Shown piece after piece: positions 1-12,218 of a stretch of DNA of 64,000 bases. The notes beneath the pieces are model-generated. The model worked only from the letters and a program-made list of their open reading frames with translations. It had not been told where the DNA came from and searched no databases. The translations under genes and the position numbers were made by a program. Positions within the stretch are counted from its first letter, which is position 1, and each line of letters starts with the position of its first letter. The stretch lies in assembly GCA_037447655.1 (NCBI GenBank), contig JBBHKE010003028.1:1-64000 (forward strand), read 5' to 3'. This DNA is from Zygnema cylindricum. Taxonomy: Eukaryota > Streptophyta > Zygnematophyceae > Zygnematales > Zygnemataceae.

Positions 1-424
<424 letters not shown>

Positions 425-3400
425 ACCGCAAGCTGTACATTTGGAGCCTTTGGTTGTGTATTTGCTCCTCAATTCATTTGAGATCCGAGCATCATCAAAT
501 TTAGGGAGTTTGATGTGTCTGAGCTGAGCTTGAGACATTTTAGAAGTTTTTGAACAAAAGATTGGTTTGTAGGTGTCCTTTGTAAAGGTGTTCTATCCTC
601 ACCCCCTCCTCTTTGTCTGCGTTCTTGTTTCATTCGAGTCCTTTCTGCTCTCTACTTTTCCCATTCGTTCTTCATTGCCAACAGTTCAGTTTTCACTTTC
701 GGGGGACATTTTTTCTATCCATGACCTGTTTGCTGATACTTGAGACAATTCTAGAGGAAGATCCTCTCATCTGCCCCCATGGCCAGCTCGACCTCCTTTT
801 CTCCCTCTTGCTTACCTTTAAGCTTCCGCAAAGCATGCAGTTCGGCCTGTTCCTGCTGGTGCAAAGAGATTTCTCCAACGAAACCCTGTGAAACTAGCGC
901 GAGCTTTTCCTAAGACTGCTTTTTCCCAGGCTTCACTGTGGACAAAATTATCATACAACTTCATTTCAAAGAAATGTCTTTTGCCGAGGGATTGATGTCC
1001 TGTATGGCTTGGCCGGCAATCCAATTCTCGAGAGCAGTCTGCCATGTGGGGCCAAACGAGTTGCACACCGCTTTAAAATATTTGGTTGCCATTGTTGGCA
1101 GATCAATAGTTGAGAGTTTGGACTTCTGGCAAAGGCTAGAGAGTTTGTTGAATAAAGTCTGCGGTGTTTCATTTTTCAAACACCTGAATTCAGTAAATTC
1201 TTTGATTGCAGATTCATTCCTCTCTGTATAGAAGAGCCTCTAGACGTTCAACAAAGTCGTACAGGGAGTGGGGTAGGCAACCATTTGTGTGGCGAATTAC
1301 CTAAAGATAGTTCACGTAGGCCAGTCTTTGCGCCTGCAATTTTATATCATTTGTGACAACAATTGATATAGGAGCAACTGCTGCGGCAGCTAAGTTGGCC
1401 TCATCCTAGATTACTGCGGCATCTAGAATTGGATTTGAGATCTTTATGCTTGGAGCCATCAGAAGGGGTTGCCTCTACTTGTAATTTGCTAGTGCTCCTT
1501 CTAAAAGATAATTAACCATCATAGGGAACAGAGTTGTTTCAAAGTCTGCTGGAATGACTCCTCCTCAATATTTGTTGATCTCAGACTGATGAAAGATTTC
1601 CACAACAGTTCAAAATCCGAAAATGATATCCCCGAACTATCCCCTGTAAAGATGCGGACGTCTCCCATCTCTTTCTCTTCCTCTGCAAGATTGGTGAATT
1701 GTGGCGAGGCCGGTCTGGTTGGGCTCACAAATAGAGCCTACAAAATTGCTCCTGGATCTAAACCTTCTAGATCCAAACAGCTTACTCCTCCGATAGGAAA
1801 GGCGGGTGTAACAACTGTGACCCCGCCCCCCCCACAAGGATAGTCTTGCTGTTAAACGAGGTGTTGGATTTTTTGCTGTTCTATATCAAAGAGAGGCTTA
1901 TTCCTCGCTTAGAACTGTCTCCACCGATGGGATGTGGAGACGAGGTGTGTTCAAAGGTCTTTTAGAAATGTACGGTGACGAAGACGGAGACTGTTGGGGC
2001 CCTGTGCGTCTGTCTTCGAGGTCACCTCCTGGAGGTCTCGGGAGGTGGAGATCTTCAGCTGGAAGAAGGTGAACGCCGGTGAGGAGGAGGATAGGAATAG
2101 ATGGATTAGTCCTTTACGACAGGCGGGTTAGGGAGATCCACGGGTTGCGGCAACAAGGGAATGAAGTTGCGAAGGAGAAGAGGGAAGAGTAGGGGATTGT
2201 CTGGCTGGAGAAGCACGAGGAGTGGACTCCCTCAAAGGAATGTGAACCCTTTCGTCCAGTCGTAATTCCACCAAGGCTTCCACTCCAGAAGCGTCCTCCT
2301 TTCAAACAACAGTTGGCACTCCCCGAGGAGAAAAAGCAATGTCAAAAAGTATATCTGCACCCAAACCCTTTTCATTAGGTTTTGGATTCCCCCCCTTCCC
2401 GCGGAAGAGGGTTATCCCGTCTCTTTTCCGAAAGAGGAATGCCTGGTTGGCTGCCTGTGGTAGGGTTAGTTTCCTGATAAGTTCCTCTTGATGCGGTCCT
2501 GTCTTTGATGGAGTGTACCTCTGCCCACTAAGAAGTCTAGTGGACTTGCGTCAAGCTTCCCAAATAAGGTTCAATTCTTGTTCCCATAAATCCCGTTTTT
2601 CCTTCTCTAGAGCTTGCTAATCTATCGTAACTGGTCTAACCACCGCCATAGCCTGACCTTGTGCTTTCACTATCTCCACCAACTCATGCGTTCTTCTAAC
2701 AACCTTAGTCAGATCTGCAATACCCATACCGGCAACCTGTAGATCTCTTTCCCTAGTCCGCTAGAATCCTTGCGAAGGTCTCACAGTTGGTAAGTCTAAA
2801 GGAGACAGTCTGGGTGCAAAGATCGCCAGAAGAGGGAAAGTCTCCTCCTTCACAATGGGTGTGAACCTCCCCTTGCTCTCTCAGTGGTCGAACCGCTTAC
2901 CCTTCTGGGTCTTTGAAGAGTGCCTCCGGCTGACTCCTTCCGCTGCCCAGGCACGCGAAGTGGTCCGACCTCGGGTTGACATGCTTCTGGCAGTATCATC
3001 TGATTGTGTGACCCTCGAGCATGCTGACACTCTACTGGGTCTGTCCGGTACGGACTGAGATGAACTACTTTTAGATGAATTGTTGAGAATCTCCACTATT
3101 CCCCCCACAGGCTGGACCACCCTAAGTCGATCTGTTCGTGCCACCCTCTAAACTAACTCCTTTTTTACCTTCAACTCATGCATATTGTGGAGTGCAAAGA
3201 GTTCTTTCCTCCCATGACGGCGGGGATCTGTCAAAATCGCTGGGTCTATGGGGATCTCAGCCCTGGGAACCTTTGTCCGGGTATAGAACCCCACTTTTGG
3301 AAAGTGACCTGTGAACGGCTCTTGTAAGCTAACCCCTTTCGACGAGCCATAGGGGATGACTTCTTCCTCTCCTCCGCCTAGATTCTCGCGGCGTTGGACA

Positions 3401-4270
3401 AAGAGGGGAATTATTCGGGCGTCAGGCTAAGATGAAGTGGGGGAGCAGATGCCGTGGAAAGCTCCTTCGCCAACAAATCAAACACTGAGGCCATAGGGAC
3501 TGACTCCTCTATCATCTGCGACTCTTCTTCCCGTAGAAAAGTATCCAGACTACCGTGCTCCCTATATCCGATTTCGAGAGCCCTTTTTTCTTGAGCTTCC
3601 CCCCCTCCCATCGAGTGATGGCTAACGGACAAAACAGTCGAAAGTGTCGGTAAAGAGAACCCTAACTCCACTCAAAAACTGAGAGTCCCAAAATCTAAAG
3701 CTCCTATCCCCTCTAATCCAAGGAGTCTAGTGGCTTTTCACTACTGTTCTTTTCTACTTTAAGTGTAACAAGAGCCTACTCAAAACCCACGGTTTCGGCC
3801 CCCAAGGATCCTTGTAGTCTACCCCGGTGAAAATGCACCCGAGAAGAACCACCAAAATGAAACCCAAAATACAATTCCACACAAATATAATAGAAATAAA
3901 GAATCCGTTGTTTCAGAATTAACTATATCACCTTGCCCCAAAAAATAGAAATAAAAGATAAATCAATGTTGATGGCAAAGCACGCTACACATACCCCTGG
4001 AAGCAGCGATGGCAAAAAGAGAAGACAAAATCTCCCCCCAATGGCACAGCAAACATGTAATGTACCCCTTCACCCCTTAGTTCCATCCAATCAAAACCGA
4101 CCAGACACCCCTTCGTTCGAAACAGAAAAAGTCCAAACCGCCCAAAAGATTGATAGTGCCAGCTACCCTCCGAGTTGCGATTTCCACAAAAGACAATTCT
4201 CAACCAAGATGGCAATAAAGTCCCACACACCACGACAAAGATTCTTCAAAAGAAGGTTTGTTAGAATTTT
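425..4270 (-). pseudogene. Decayed gag-like retroelement reading frame
   Basis: The minus strand holds long stretches of coherent but frame-shifted and stop-interrupted protein. They are easiest to follow around 3400-2300 (Glu/Lys/Gln-rich, coiled-coil-like), 1840-1520 and 1180-820. Near the downstream end (about 703-750) there is a CX2CX4HX4C zinc-knuckle relic reading CLKYQQTGHG-stop-KKC, in which the second Cys is Tyr and one codon is a stop. A C-terminal zinc knuckle after a long charged region fits a retrotransposon Gag. I do not recognise the family, and I see no protease or RT next to it. Bases 4271-4438 show no coding signal. Confidence 0.5.
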
Positions 4271-4632
4271 CTAGGGTTTTTATCAGGAGACTGTACTGAA
4301 AAGCAACCTGTCTCCTTCGGCCCCAAGTGCCTTATACATCACAGTTCGTCCAGTTTCAGGACCACAGGTCAATGGTTTCAAATAAGCCAATCAAAGGAGA
4401 GCATAAGTTAATTAATTGAGATCAAACCAAATCATCCGTGTTGAAAATAATAGATTTCAAGAAGATATTTCTAGGTTAAATTACATTAGTATAAAAGGAA
4501 AAAAAAGGACACACAGCCTGCCTCATCCTTCTCTCTCCAGCCCCCATACTTGTTGTAGTCACTGAAGGATAGACAGGGTGGTTGATCCATGGCTGCCTTA
4601 GTTCAACATGTAGTTATTTTTAGTAGGTTACT

Positions 4633-4722
4633 AAAAATATACCGGACAGACCCTGAATTTTATCCTAGTTCCTGCCGTTCGTCAAGTTGGCCGATAGCGG
4701 TGAGCTTTATCCTATTAGACTA
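4633..4722 (-). promoter_or_regulatory. Antisense tRNA-like cassette, copy 2
   Basis: This is the minus-strand counterpart of the segment at 141-230. TTTTT on the minus strand corresponds to AAAAA at 4633-4637. The B-box-like region here is more degraded (GGATAAAATTC). Confidence 0.5.
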
Positions 4723-5224
4723 GGACCATTGCTAAATGCTATTGTATGTGATAAATATATATCTATTTAGGAGGGAACAAATTCATTTAACTCAAACTCT
4801 ATACAGCATGCATAGATATAGTTTTATAAAGTACGAAGTACGATACTACTTTGAAACGGATACCGCGCATTTTGTTTCGAGAGCGAAGCAGATATCACGC
4901 AAGTATTTATAACGGCTGAGATTGCATTTCAAGTCAAATCCAACGGCGCAAAACATCGCCGAAATCCCGGAATGATCACTTTGGCATTTAGTGACGTGGC
5001 ATGACCTGGCGCCATGTGGAGAGATAACATTCGGTCGCGGGAATTCCGAGGAACGAGTGGAAAATAGACACGCGTCCGCTAAATGGCCTTGTCGTACAAA
5101 AAGTACATCGGCAGTAGTACTACAGTATTCTGATTGGTTCGTATAGTTAGTAGGTAGGGGTTCTGAGAGGGAGCTAGGACTTGGAAAAATGTGGTAGATA
5201 GTCTTCTCTCTCTTTGAGAGGTTG

Positions 5225-5230
5225 TATAAA
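5225..5230 (+). promoter_or_regulatory. LTR TATA box (element A)
   Basis: TATAAA follows a CTCTCTTTGAGAG near-palindrome and lies about 195 bases before the gag ATG. The same arrangement recurs in the other LTR families, which supports it as the Pol II promoter of the element. Confidence 0.6.
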
Positions 5231-5425
5231 TTGGCATTTTTGCCGGCTTATAACTTATCGCACGGTAAGGCGTTTTTAGAGATTCTTTTTCCTACCAACT
5301 CAGGGGAGTCCACGCTACATAGGGTTGCAGTCACATTGTCTGCTTGTATGCTTGTGTACCACTGGTTTCCATTGAAAGTGGGTTTGTTAATAACTATCTA
5401 GAGGCTTCCTGTACTCTGTAGTCCA

Positions 5426-6550
5426 ATGGAGGACATAGAGTTTCAGGTTATGGGCCCACCCTCTAAGATGCCAACCCTCAAGGGGTCAAGGTTCATCTAT
5501 TAGGAAGCCATGATGATGTGAGCTTTGTGCGAAAAACGATACTAGGGTATCGTCAGTGGACAAGTGAAACGTCCACCTTCGAGAACTCCACCAGGGTTTG
5601 GAGGAGTAAGATTTCCTACAGCAACGGCTGCCTCAACGGAGGAGGCAGATGATGGGGACAGCAGTGTGTTCGAAAAGGGGAAAGGGAAGGAAACACCCCT
5701 CACTTCTATTGCCACAATACCGAGAGTAGCGACCGTGAAGATCGCGGAGAACGATACTCAAATGTGGGAGGATGTAAACATGGCTGCCAAGAACTTCATT
5801 CTGAGGCACCTCACTCAAGCTTTAGCCACCCCTGATCTTCATATTTACAAGGCCGAGGAGTTGTGGGTGAATTTGATGGAGATTTATAGATCTAGAACTA
5901 TTCAGGAGCACCAGTTGGCTGAGCAAAAGCTAGTGAGTTACACTTACAAAGGAGGAAAGATGTTAGATTACTGTAATGATCTTTCTTGTTTGTATATGGA
6001 GTTGGAAAGTGTCGGGTGAACAAGTACAATGAAAATGAAAGTTAACACCCTTATCATGAAGTTACCAGATGAGTTCGAGAACATAGTGTACCGAGTACAA
6101 GAAATGCCTGATAGTTCATGGAAATGGAACACAGTGGTCAAGATGATACTTGTGTAGGAAAACACAATGGAGATTAGGAGAGGAGGAAAGAGCATTCAAG
6201 CTCTAGCAGCAAGAGGGGACCGATGGGGGAAGGACCCGAAGAAACCTTTCAAAGGGGAAAGAGATCATTTTGGGGGACCGAGGCCCCAAAAGGGTCTCTC
6301 ACATTTTTGCAAAAAGTCATGACACTTCATCGCAGATTGTCTCAAGCTATCGGAGCTGAGTCTCCAAGAGAACCGTGGAGGGGGTTCTTCCGAAGGGAAG
6401 AAAAAGGCACTTGTGGTTACAAAAGTGACAGAGAAACCGAGGATGAGTCCTTTGAGGAGGATTTGAAGCTTCTTCTTGATGAGAGTCTGTAGGAGAAGGA
6501 GATCCCTTGGAGACAGAAGTGTGCCCTTGGAGCAATTCAGGAAGCTCCAC
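5426..6550 (+). pseudogene. gag of element A (broken)
   Basis: The presumed start ATG (5426) is inside the LTR and the frame reads MEDIEFQVMGPPSK across the LTR/PBS junction, then meets stops within 35 codons. Recognisable Gag continues at 5564-6019 (AEELWVNLMEIYRS, then YKGGKMLDYCNDL). The zinc knuckle (about 6299-6340) is defective: its first Cys reads Ser, and a TGA replaces the Gly codon before the His. More stops and a frameshift follow. Confidence 0.85.
5446..5460 (+). other. Primer binding site, half-tRNA-iMet type
   Basis: GGTTATGGGCCCACC directly follows the LTR terminal CA. From the plant initiator tRNA-Met sequence as I recall it, this complements the anticodon stem-loop and ends at tRNA position 39. 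That is the priming mode known for Drosophila copia, not the tRNA 3' end used by most plant copia elements. Confidence 0.82.
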
Positions 6551-6891
6551 AAGAAGGATGGATTATCGACTCAAGTGCATCCATGCATATGTCTTGTGAT
6601 AAAGAACTCTTCACTAAGCTAAAAAAAATCCCTACTGTAGAGATAGACTATGGGGATGGGAGAGTGGTTACTACAGATCTAGTGGGAGTAGTAGATTTGA
6701 AAGTCTTAATGGAGTGTAAGACTTCTATACTTACATTCTCAGATGTACTCTACATTCCTCAGCTGAGTAAAAATCTTGTCTCTACGTCTCTGTTAGATGA
6801 CAAAGATATTTATACCTTCACCAAAAAGGGAGTCTTTACAACTAAGTATGGGGATGAAGTTTACTTCACGGCAGATAAAGGTAGCCAATGA
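6551..6891 (+). pseudogene. Protease region of element A
   Basis: GWIIDSSASMHM begins near 6559 and corresponds to the copia aspartic protease active site, normally D-(S/T)-G-(A/S)-S. The catalytic Gly is Ser here. The frame continues through the conserved LYIPQLSKNLVSTSLL segment and stops at 6891. Confidence 0.8.
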
Positions 6892-6954
6892 ATGTTTAGG
6901 CTTAACCTGAGTAATGAAAAGAAGAATGCTTACAATGTAGTGTTCCTAAGTTGA

Positions 6955-8003
6955 TGATTTGGCATAAGCGGTTGGGGCATGTGCATTTTGATAGGTTGAG
7001 GGAAATGAAAAACTAGGAATAGTAGAAGGCATTCAGTTTGGGGATGATGAAATGATGGACAATTGTAGTGGCTGTGCTCAAGGTAAGGCTCGCAGACTTC
7101 CCTTTCCCAAAGCCGCCACATATAGAGGTGAGAAAGTGTTAGATCGGTCCACACAGATATTTGGGGACCTGCAAAAGTACCTTCGGTTGGAGGAAAGAGG
7201 TTTATGATGACAATAACTGATGACAAGTCTAGATACTCTAGAGTCTACTTTCTGAAAACAAAGTCTGAAGCATCAACTTACTTCAAAGAATATAAAGCAT
7301 GGAGTGAGAAGTTGCATGAAACCCCCATTACGAGGATAAGGAGTGATAATGGGAGGGAATATACCTCTAACCAATTTGAGGAATATCTAAGAGATGAGAG
7401 AGTGCAGCACCAGAAAATTGTACCGTATAAATCAGAACAAAATGGGGTAGCTGAGAGGTTGAATCGAACACCAGGAGATAGTGCATGTAGTATGTTGGCA
7501 GACAAGAAAATAGGAAATAGATTTTGGGTAGAAACAATAAACTGTGCCAACTACATTAAGAATAGAGTCCTTACCTCACTTGTAAAGGGAGTGACACCTT
7601 ATGAGAGATGGGTTGGAAGGAAACCAGATATCTTACACCTTAAAGTATTCGGTAGCCAAATTTACAGTCTTGACACGGATAGGAAAAACTGGAAACTAGA
7701 TGCTAAGGGAAAACCTAGATACTTTGTGGGATATGATGAGGATGTTAAGGGATATAAAGTCTATGACTTAGCAAAGAAAGATATCATTCTGGTCAAACAC
7801 TTAATTGTCATGGATGAAGGGAAGTCATTTGACCCCTTGAAATATATAAAGAAGATAAAAATCAGATTTGAGTCCGAAAGTGAGGAGAACTCGGTCGTTC
7901 TCGAAAGGGACATGGGTGACACCGTGATTACAGATTCAAGGGAGATCCATGATCGGGAGACTCACCGGAAACCTCACATACTCCTGTGGACTTCGAGAAG
8001 ATA
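6955..8003 (+). pseudogene. Integrase region of element A
   Basis: The HHCC zinc-binding module is visible (WHKRLGHVH near 6960; CSGC near 7064). The first catalytic Asp block near 7150 is frame-shifted. From 7204 a 266-codon frame carries RSDNGREY and QNGVAERLN, the second Asp and the Glu of the DD35E core, then the copia-specific GYDEDVKGYKVYDL segment. A frameshift and stop end it at about 8003. Confidence 0.87.
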
Positions 8004-8201
8004 GAAGAAGCAGGAGAAGAACCGGCTTCCATGGACAAGGGAGCCGATGAGACAGTGAGAAGAAATCCAAGACTTCCATCCATTCCAGCTTCGCATTTTA
8101 AGAGAGGAAGGAGGAGCAGCAAAATGATACAGGTTAAACAAGCAGCTCATAAGGTAACTAAGATATCTCACATAGATGAGCCTCGGTCTTACTAGGAAGC
8201 A

Positions 8202-9300
8202 ATGAATAGTCTAGAGAAACAAAGATGGATTAGAGCCATAAATGATGAGATAGCTTCCATCATGGAAGCAAATACTTGGGAATTAGCGGATTGTCCTCCA
8301 GACAAAAAAACTATTGGGTGTAAATGGTTATTTAAACTAAAACTGAACCCAGATAATACCATTGAGAGATATAAGGCTCATTGGTAGCGAAGGGGTTCAC
8401 CCAAAATGAAGGGGTTGACTATGAGGAGACCTTTGCTCCAATTGTTCGGTTCCCATCAATAGGGATTCTCCTCAGTCTGGCAGCAGGGGAAGACATGGAA
8501 ATACACCAGATAGACATTAAGACTGCTTTTCTTAATGGTGAGTTAGAGGAAGAAATTGTCATGAGACAACTCGAGGGGTTTGCGGAAGAAGGAGAAGAGA
8601 GCAAAGTATGCAGGCTCATAAAGTCCTTATATCGACTGAAGCAGGCTCCTGGACAGTGGAATAAGAAACTAGATGAGTTTCTCACCGGTCTAGGATATAT
8701 CCGTATCAGCTCTGACCATTCTATCTATATGTTTGAAGATGAGAATGGTGTCATTTTTATTACATATCATGTGGATGATCTGCTTGTGTTGAGTAAATCT
8801 TTGGAAAAGATCAATAAGTTAAATAAGGATCTTAGAAGCAGATTTTATGTGAAGGATTTAGGGGAGGCAAGATATCTTTTGGGGATTCAAATGGAGAGAG
8901 ATAGGGGGGAGAAAATTATCAGACTTACTCAGACGGAAGCAATAGGTAATATGCTTGAGAAATTCCAGATGGAAAATGCTAACAGTTGTACCACTCCCAT
9001 GGACTTGAAAAAAGTAGGTGATGGGAGTGTAGAAGGAGGAGTGATGATCTTAGATGATCAGATGAGTCCAGAAGAGAGAGAGTTTATGAAGTCTATCCCT
9101 TATAGACAGGTTGTAGGAAGTTTAATCTATTTAATGAATTGTACCAGGCGGGACATAGCGGCAGCAGTTGGAGTATTGAGTAGGAGTCTTAATGATCCTA
9201 GGAAGAGAGACTGGGAGGCAGCTAAGAGAGTCATGAGATATCTGGTGGCAACTAGAGAGTTATGGTTGCATTTGGGAGGGGAGCACATTGACATCACTAC
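8202..9300 (+). pseudogene. Reverse transcriptase of element A
   Basis: The frame opens at 8202 with WELADCPP and the CKWLFKLKLNPDNTIERYKA block, shifts frame at about 8383, and continues with QIDIKTAFLNGEL (catalytic Asp). The active-site motif reads YHVDDLLVL where copia elements normally have YVDDLL. The two Asp residues are kept. Confidence 0.9.
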
Positions 9301-9779
9301 TTGGAGTGATGCCAGCTATGGGGATGCACCTATGAGAAGATGCACTTCTGGGTATGTGTTGTATGTTGGGGAAGGTGCATGTCGTTGGAGCAGTAAGCAA
9401 CAAAAGGTGGTTGCTCAGTCTACTATGGAGGCTGAGTACATGGCCTCTTGTTCTGCTATGAAAGAGTATGAAAGAGTTGATATGGGTCAAATCCTTGCTG
9501 CAAAAATTGGGGTATATGAAGGAGGGAGTACATGAAGTGTTTTGTGATAATCAAGCTGCCATTGCAATTGCAGCTAATCCACAACATCACTTTAAAGCTA
9601 AGCATATGGACATAAGATTGAGTTTTGTGAGGGAAAAAGTTGAGAATAAGATTGTGAATCTTGTATATAGATCTGATGAGGAATTGGTGGCTGATATGAT
9701 GACAAAACCAGTGCCCTCTCCTAAATTGAAATATTGTAGAGAAAAATGTGGACTAAAACTAAAGGTAAAATTAGACTAG
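9301..9779 (+). pseudogene. RNase H of element A
   Basis: WSDASYGDAPMRRCTSGY, STMEAEYMA and FCDNQAAIAIA carry the three main acidic residues. A frameshift at about 9470-9500 splits the domain between two overlapping frames. The second frame ends with VADMMTKPVPSPK and TAG at 9777-9779, the usual copia pol C-terminus just before the polypurine tract. Confidence 0.9.
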
Positions 9780-9792
9780 AAAATAAGGGGGG
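9780..9792 (+). other. Polypurine tract of element A
   Basis: AAAATAAGGGGGG sits between the pol stop codon and the first base of the 3' LTR, the standard plus-strand priming site. Confidence 0.88.
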
Positions 9793-10829
9793 TGTTGAAA
9801 TTAATAGATTTCAAGAGTATTTTCTAGGTTTAAATATGTTAGTATAAAAGGAAAAGAAAAGGACGAACAGCCTACCTCCACCTCCTCTCTCTTGCCCCAA
9901 TACTTGTTGTAGTCACTGAAGGATAGAGAGGGTGGTTGATCTATGGCTGCCTTAGTTCAACAAGCAGCTATTTTTAGTAGGTTACTTAAAATATACCTGA
10001 CGGACCCGGGATTTGATCCTGGTACCTGTTGTTCGTCAAGTTGGCCGATAGCGGTCATCTTTATCCTATTAGACTATGACCATTGCTAAATGCTATTGTA
10101 TGTGATAAATATAAATCTATTTAGGAGGGAACAAATTCATTTAACTGAAACTTTATACAGCATGCATAGATACAGTTTTATAAAGTACAAAGTACGATAC
10201 TACTTTGAAACGGATACCGCGCATTTTGTTTCAACAGCGAAGCAAATATCGCGCGAGTATTATAACGGCTGAGATTGCATTTCAAGTCAAATCCAAGGGC
10301 ACAAATCATCGCCGAAATCTCGGAATGATCACTTTGGCATTTAGTGAAGTGGCATGACCTGGCGCCACGTGGAGAGATAACATTCGGTCGCGGGAATTCC
10401 AAGGAACGTACGGACGAGTGGAAAACAGACACGCGTCCGCTTAATGGCCTTGTTGTACAAAAGTCGTACAAAAAGTACATCGGCAGTAGTACTTTTATGT
10501 ACTATACAATATTCTGATTGATTCGTACAGTTAGTAGATAGGGGTTGTGAGAGGGAGCTAGGACTTAGAAAAATCTGGTAGATGGTCTTCTCTCTCTTTG
10601 AGAGGTTGTATAAATTGACATTTTTGCCGGCTTATAACTTATCGCCTGGTTGGGCGTTTTTAGAGATTCTTTTTCCTACAGACTCAGAAGAGTCCACGCT
10701 CCACAGGGATGCAATCAGATTTTATGCTTGTCTACTTGGGTATCAGTGGTTGCCATTGAAAGTGGGTTAGTTAATAACTATCTAGAGGCTTTATGTACTC
10801 TATAGTCCAATGGAGGACACAGAGTTTCA
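9793..10829 (+). repeat. 3' LTR of element A
   Basis: It starts TGTTGAAATTAATAG and ends AGAGTTTCA. It differs from the 5' LTR by many substitutions and small indels, so the insertion is old. It keeps the terminal ATGGAGGACACAGAGTTTCA, the LTR-encoded start of gag. Confidence 0.92.
9987..10075 (-). promoter_or_regulatory. Antisense tRNA-like cassette, copy 3
   Basis: On the minus strand the B-box-like AGGATCAAATCCCGG and GGTCCGTCAGG are followed by TTTT. The segment is better preserved than copy 2 of the same element. Confidence 0.55.
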
Positions 10830-11145
10830 ATCAGTACTACACTTGGGGCAAAAAGTTCTACTCCAGATTGCGGCTAGATCCGCAGCCTAAAGTCAAAGTT
10901 CGTTCCACTATTAAACCACAAAGTATTGAAAAGGACATGCACGAGCCTAACTTTTACCGAATGTAATTAATGGAATAATATGTTATTGGACGTGCACTAG
11001 ATTCCTTCTAACATTTAAAAGCATTATCAAAATGACAGTCCGAAAAGTGATGTCTTGCACTGGATTCCATCTGACATTTAAAACCATTATCAAAATGACA
11101 GTTTGGAAAGTGAAGTGGCGTTCCACAATGTACCCTCCACAAGGG
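10830..11145. other. Spacer with a 63-base tandem duplication
   Basis: I see no gene here. A unit starting TGCACT(A/G)GATTCC occurs twice in tandem (10993-11055 and 11056-11118), differing at roughly ten positions. Confidence 0.7.
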
Positions 11146-12213
11146 TAAAACTCTGAGACCTCCATAAGTCCTCAGAGTGGACAGCTTCCAAGAAGCCTCT
11201 ATGATAACCCTGACCCCTTTGTGTTTCAGCAAAAACAACTACCACCCTGGCAGACAATAACTCTGACCAACTTCACCCTTGTGAAGGCAAGACTCCCCTG
11301 AGTCAATAGCAAAAAGATTTTTTTTTTTTTATCTCTAAATTTGCTCCCTTGAGCAGTAAGTTATGGAGGGTCAAAGTTGACCTTTTGTACAAAAGCTCTC
11401 TGGGAAAGAGGGTCCTATCTCCTAATTTTTCTAAGTCCTATCTCTCTCACAGACTCTATCTACTGATGTACGGAGCCAATCAAATTACAGTTCCGTACAC
11501 AAAAGTACAGCTGACGGTGTACTTTCTGTACGGACACTATACGACATGGCCTAAATGTCGACACGTGGTATGTCCGGATTCGCTCCCTTAATCCTCGGAG
11601 ATGCCGCGATCGAATGTCATTTCGCCACGTGTCATCCGATCTGGCGATGACCACAAACCGCCGAAATCCCCTTGCGCGATCTCGGCATTAATTCCGATCG
11701 TCCGATTAAATTCACATTTAATCGTAGCCGTAATAAATACATGCGCGATATTCGTTTCATTAAAGAAATAAATGCGCGGTATTGGTTTCTTATCCGTACC
11801 GTAATCCGTACTTTTACATTACTGGATCTTTGTATCACGTAGACAGTTATAGTTGAATGAATTATCCTACCTGATAATATTTAATTAAATATCAAACCAT
11901 ATAGTACGTAACTCTAGTTAAAGACTTAACGGCTAAGGCTAACGGCTACCAGCTGTCTTCCGTTTGGTAGGTACTAAGATCAAATCCTGTGGCCGACACA
12001 TACCTTTTAGTAAATAAACCCCTAACTAATATATATTTCCCGAAAACCTCTGGATAGCCTAGGTAGCCATGGCTCTAGCTCCCTCTCCAATTTCTCAGTG
12101 ACTGCGACAAGTTTGAGAGTTGGAGAGAGAAGTTAGAGGTAGACTTCCTCGGTTTCTTTCTATATTTCTATTTAGACCTAGAAAATACTTTAAATGGACC
12201 ATTAATTTTTGCA
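11146..12213 (-). mobile_element. Solo LTR, copia family 2
   Basis: On the minus strand it runs from the TGC(A)...ATTAATGGTCC end at 12213 to 11146. The direct repeat AAGGG flanks it exactly (11141-11145 and 12214-12218), and there is no internal region. The outermost dinucleotide at 11146 is TA on the plus strand where TG is expected. Confidence 0.9.
11922..12008 (+). promoter_or_regulatory. Antisense tRNA-like cassette, copy 4
   Basis: A-box-like CTAAGGCTAACGGCTACC, B-box-like TAAGATCAAATCCTG and TTTT at 12005-12008. It is antisense to the solo LTR. Confidence 0.55.
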
Positions 12214-12218
12214 AAGGG

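Larger units (their letters stand above)
4439..5445 (+). repeat. 5' LTR of element A
   Basis: It starts TGTTGAAAATAATAG and ends GAGTTTCA immediately before the PBS. It contains a TAGTCACTGA block, an antisense tRNA-like cassette, many GTAC tetramers, a TATA box and, 20 bases from its end, the ATG that opens gag. Confidence 0.92.
4439..10829 (+). mobile_element. Ty1-copia retrotransposon, element A (complete, inactive)
   Basis: The element has two similar LTRs (4439-5445 and 9793-10829), a PBS at 5446, gag and pol in copia order (protease, integrase, RT, RNase H) and a polypurine tract at 9780. The flanking pentamers ATCCG (4434-4438) and ATCAG (10830-10834) match at 4 of 5 positions, as expected for an aged target-site duplication. 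Several stops and frameshifts break gag and pol, so it cannot encode its own proteins. Confidence 0.93.
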
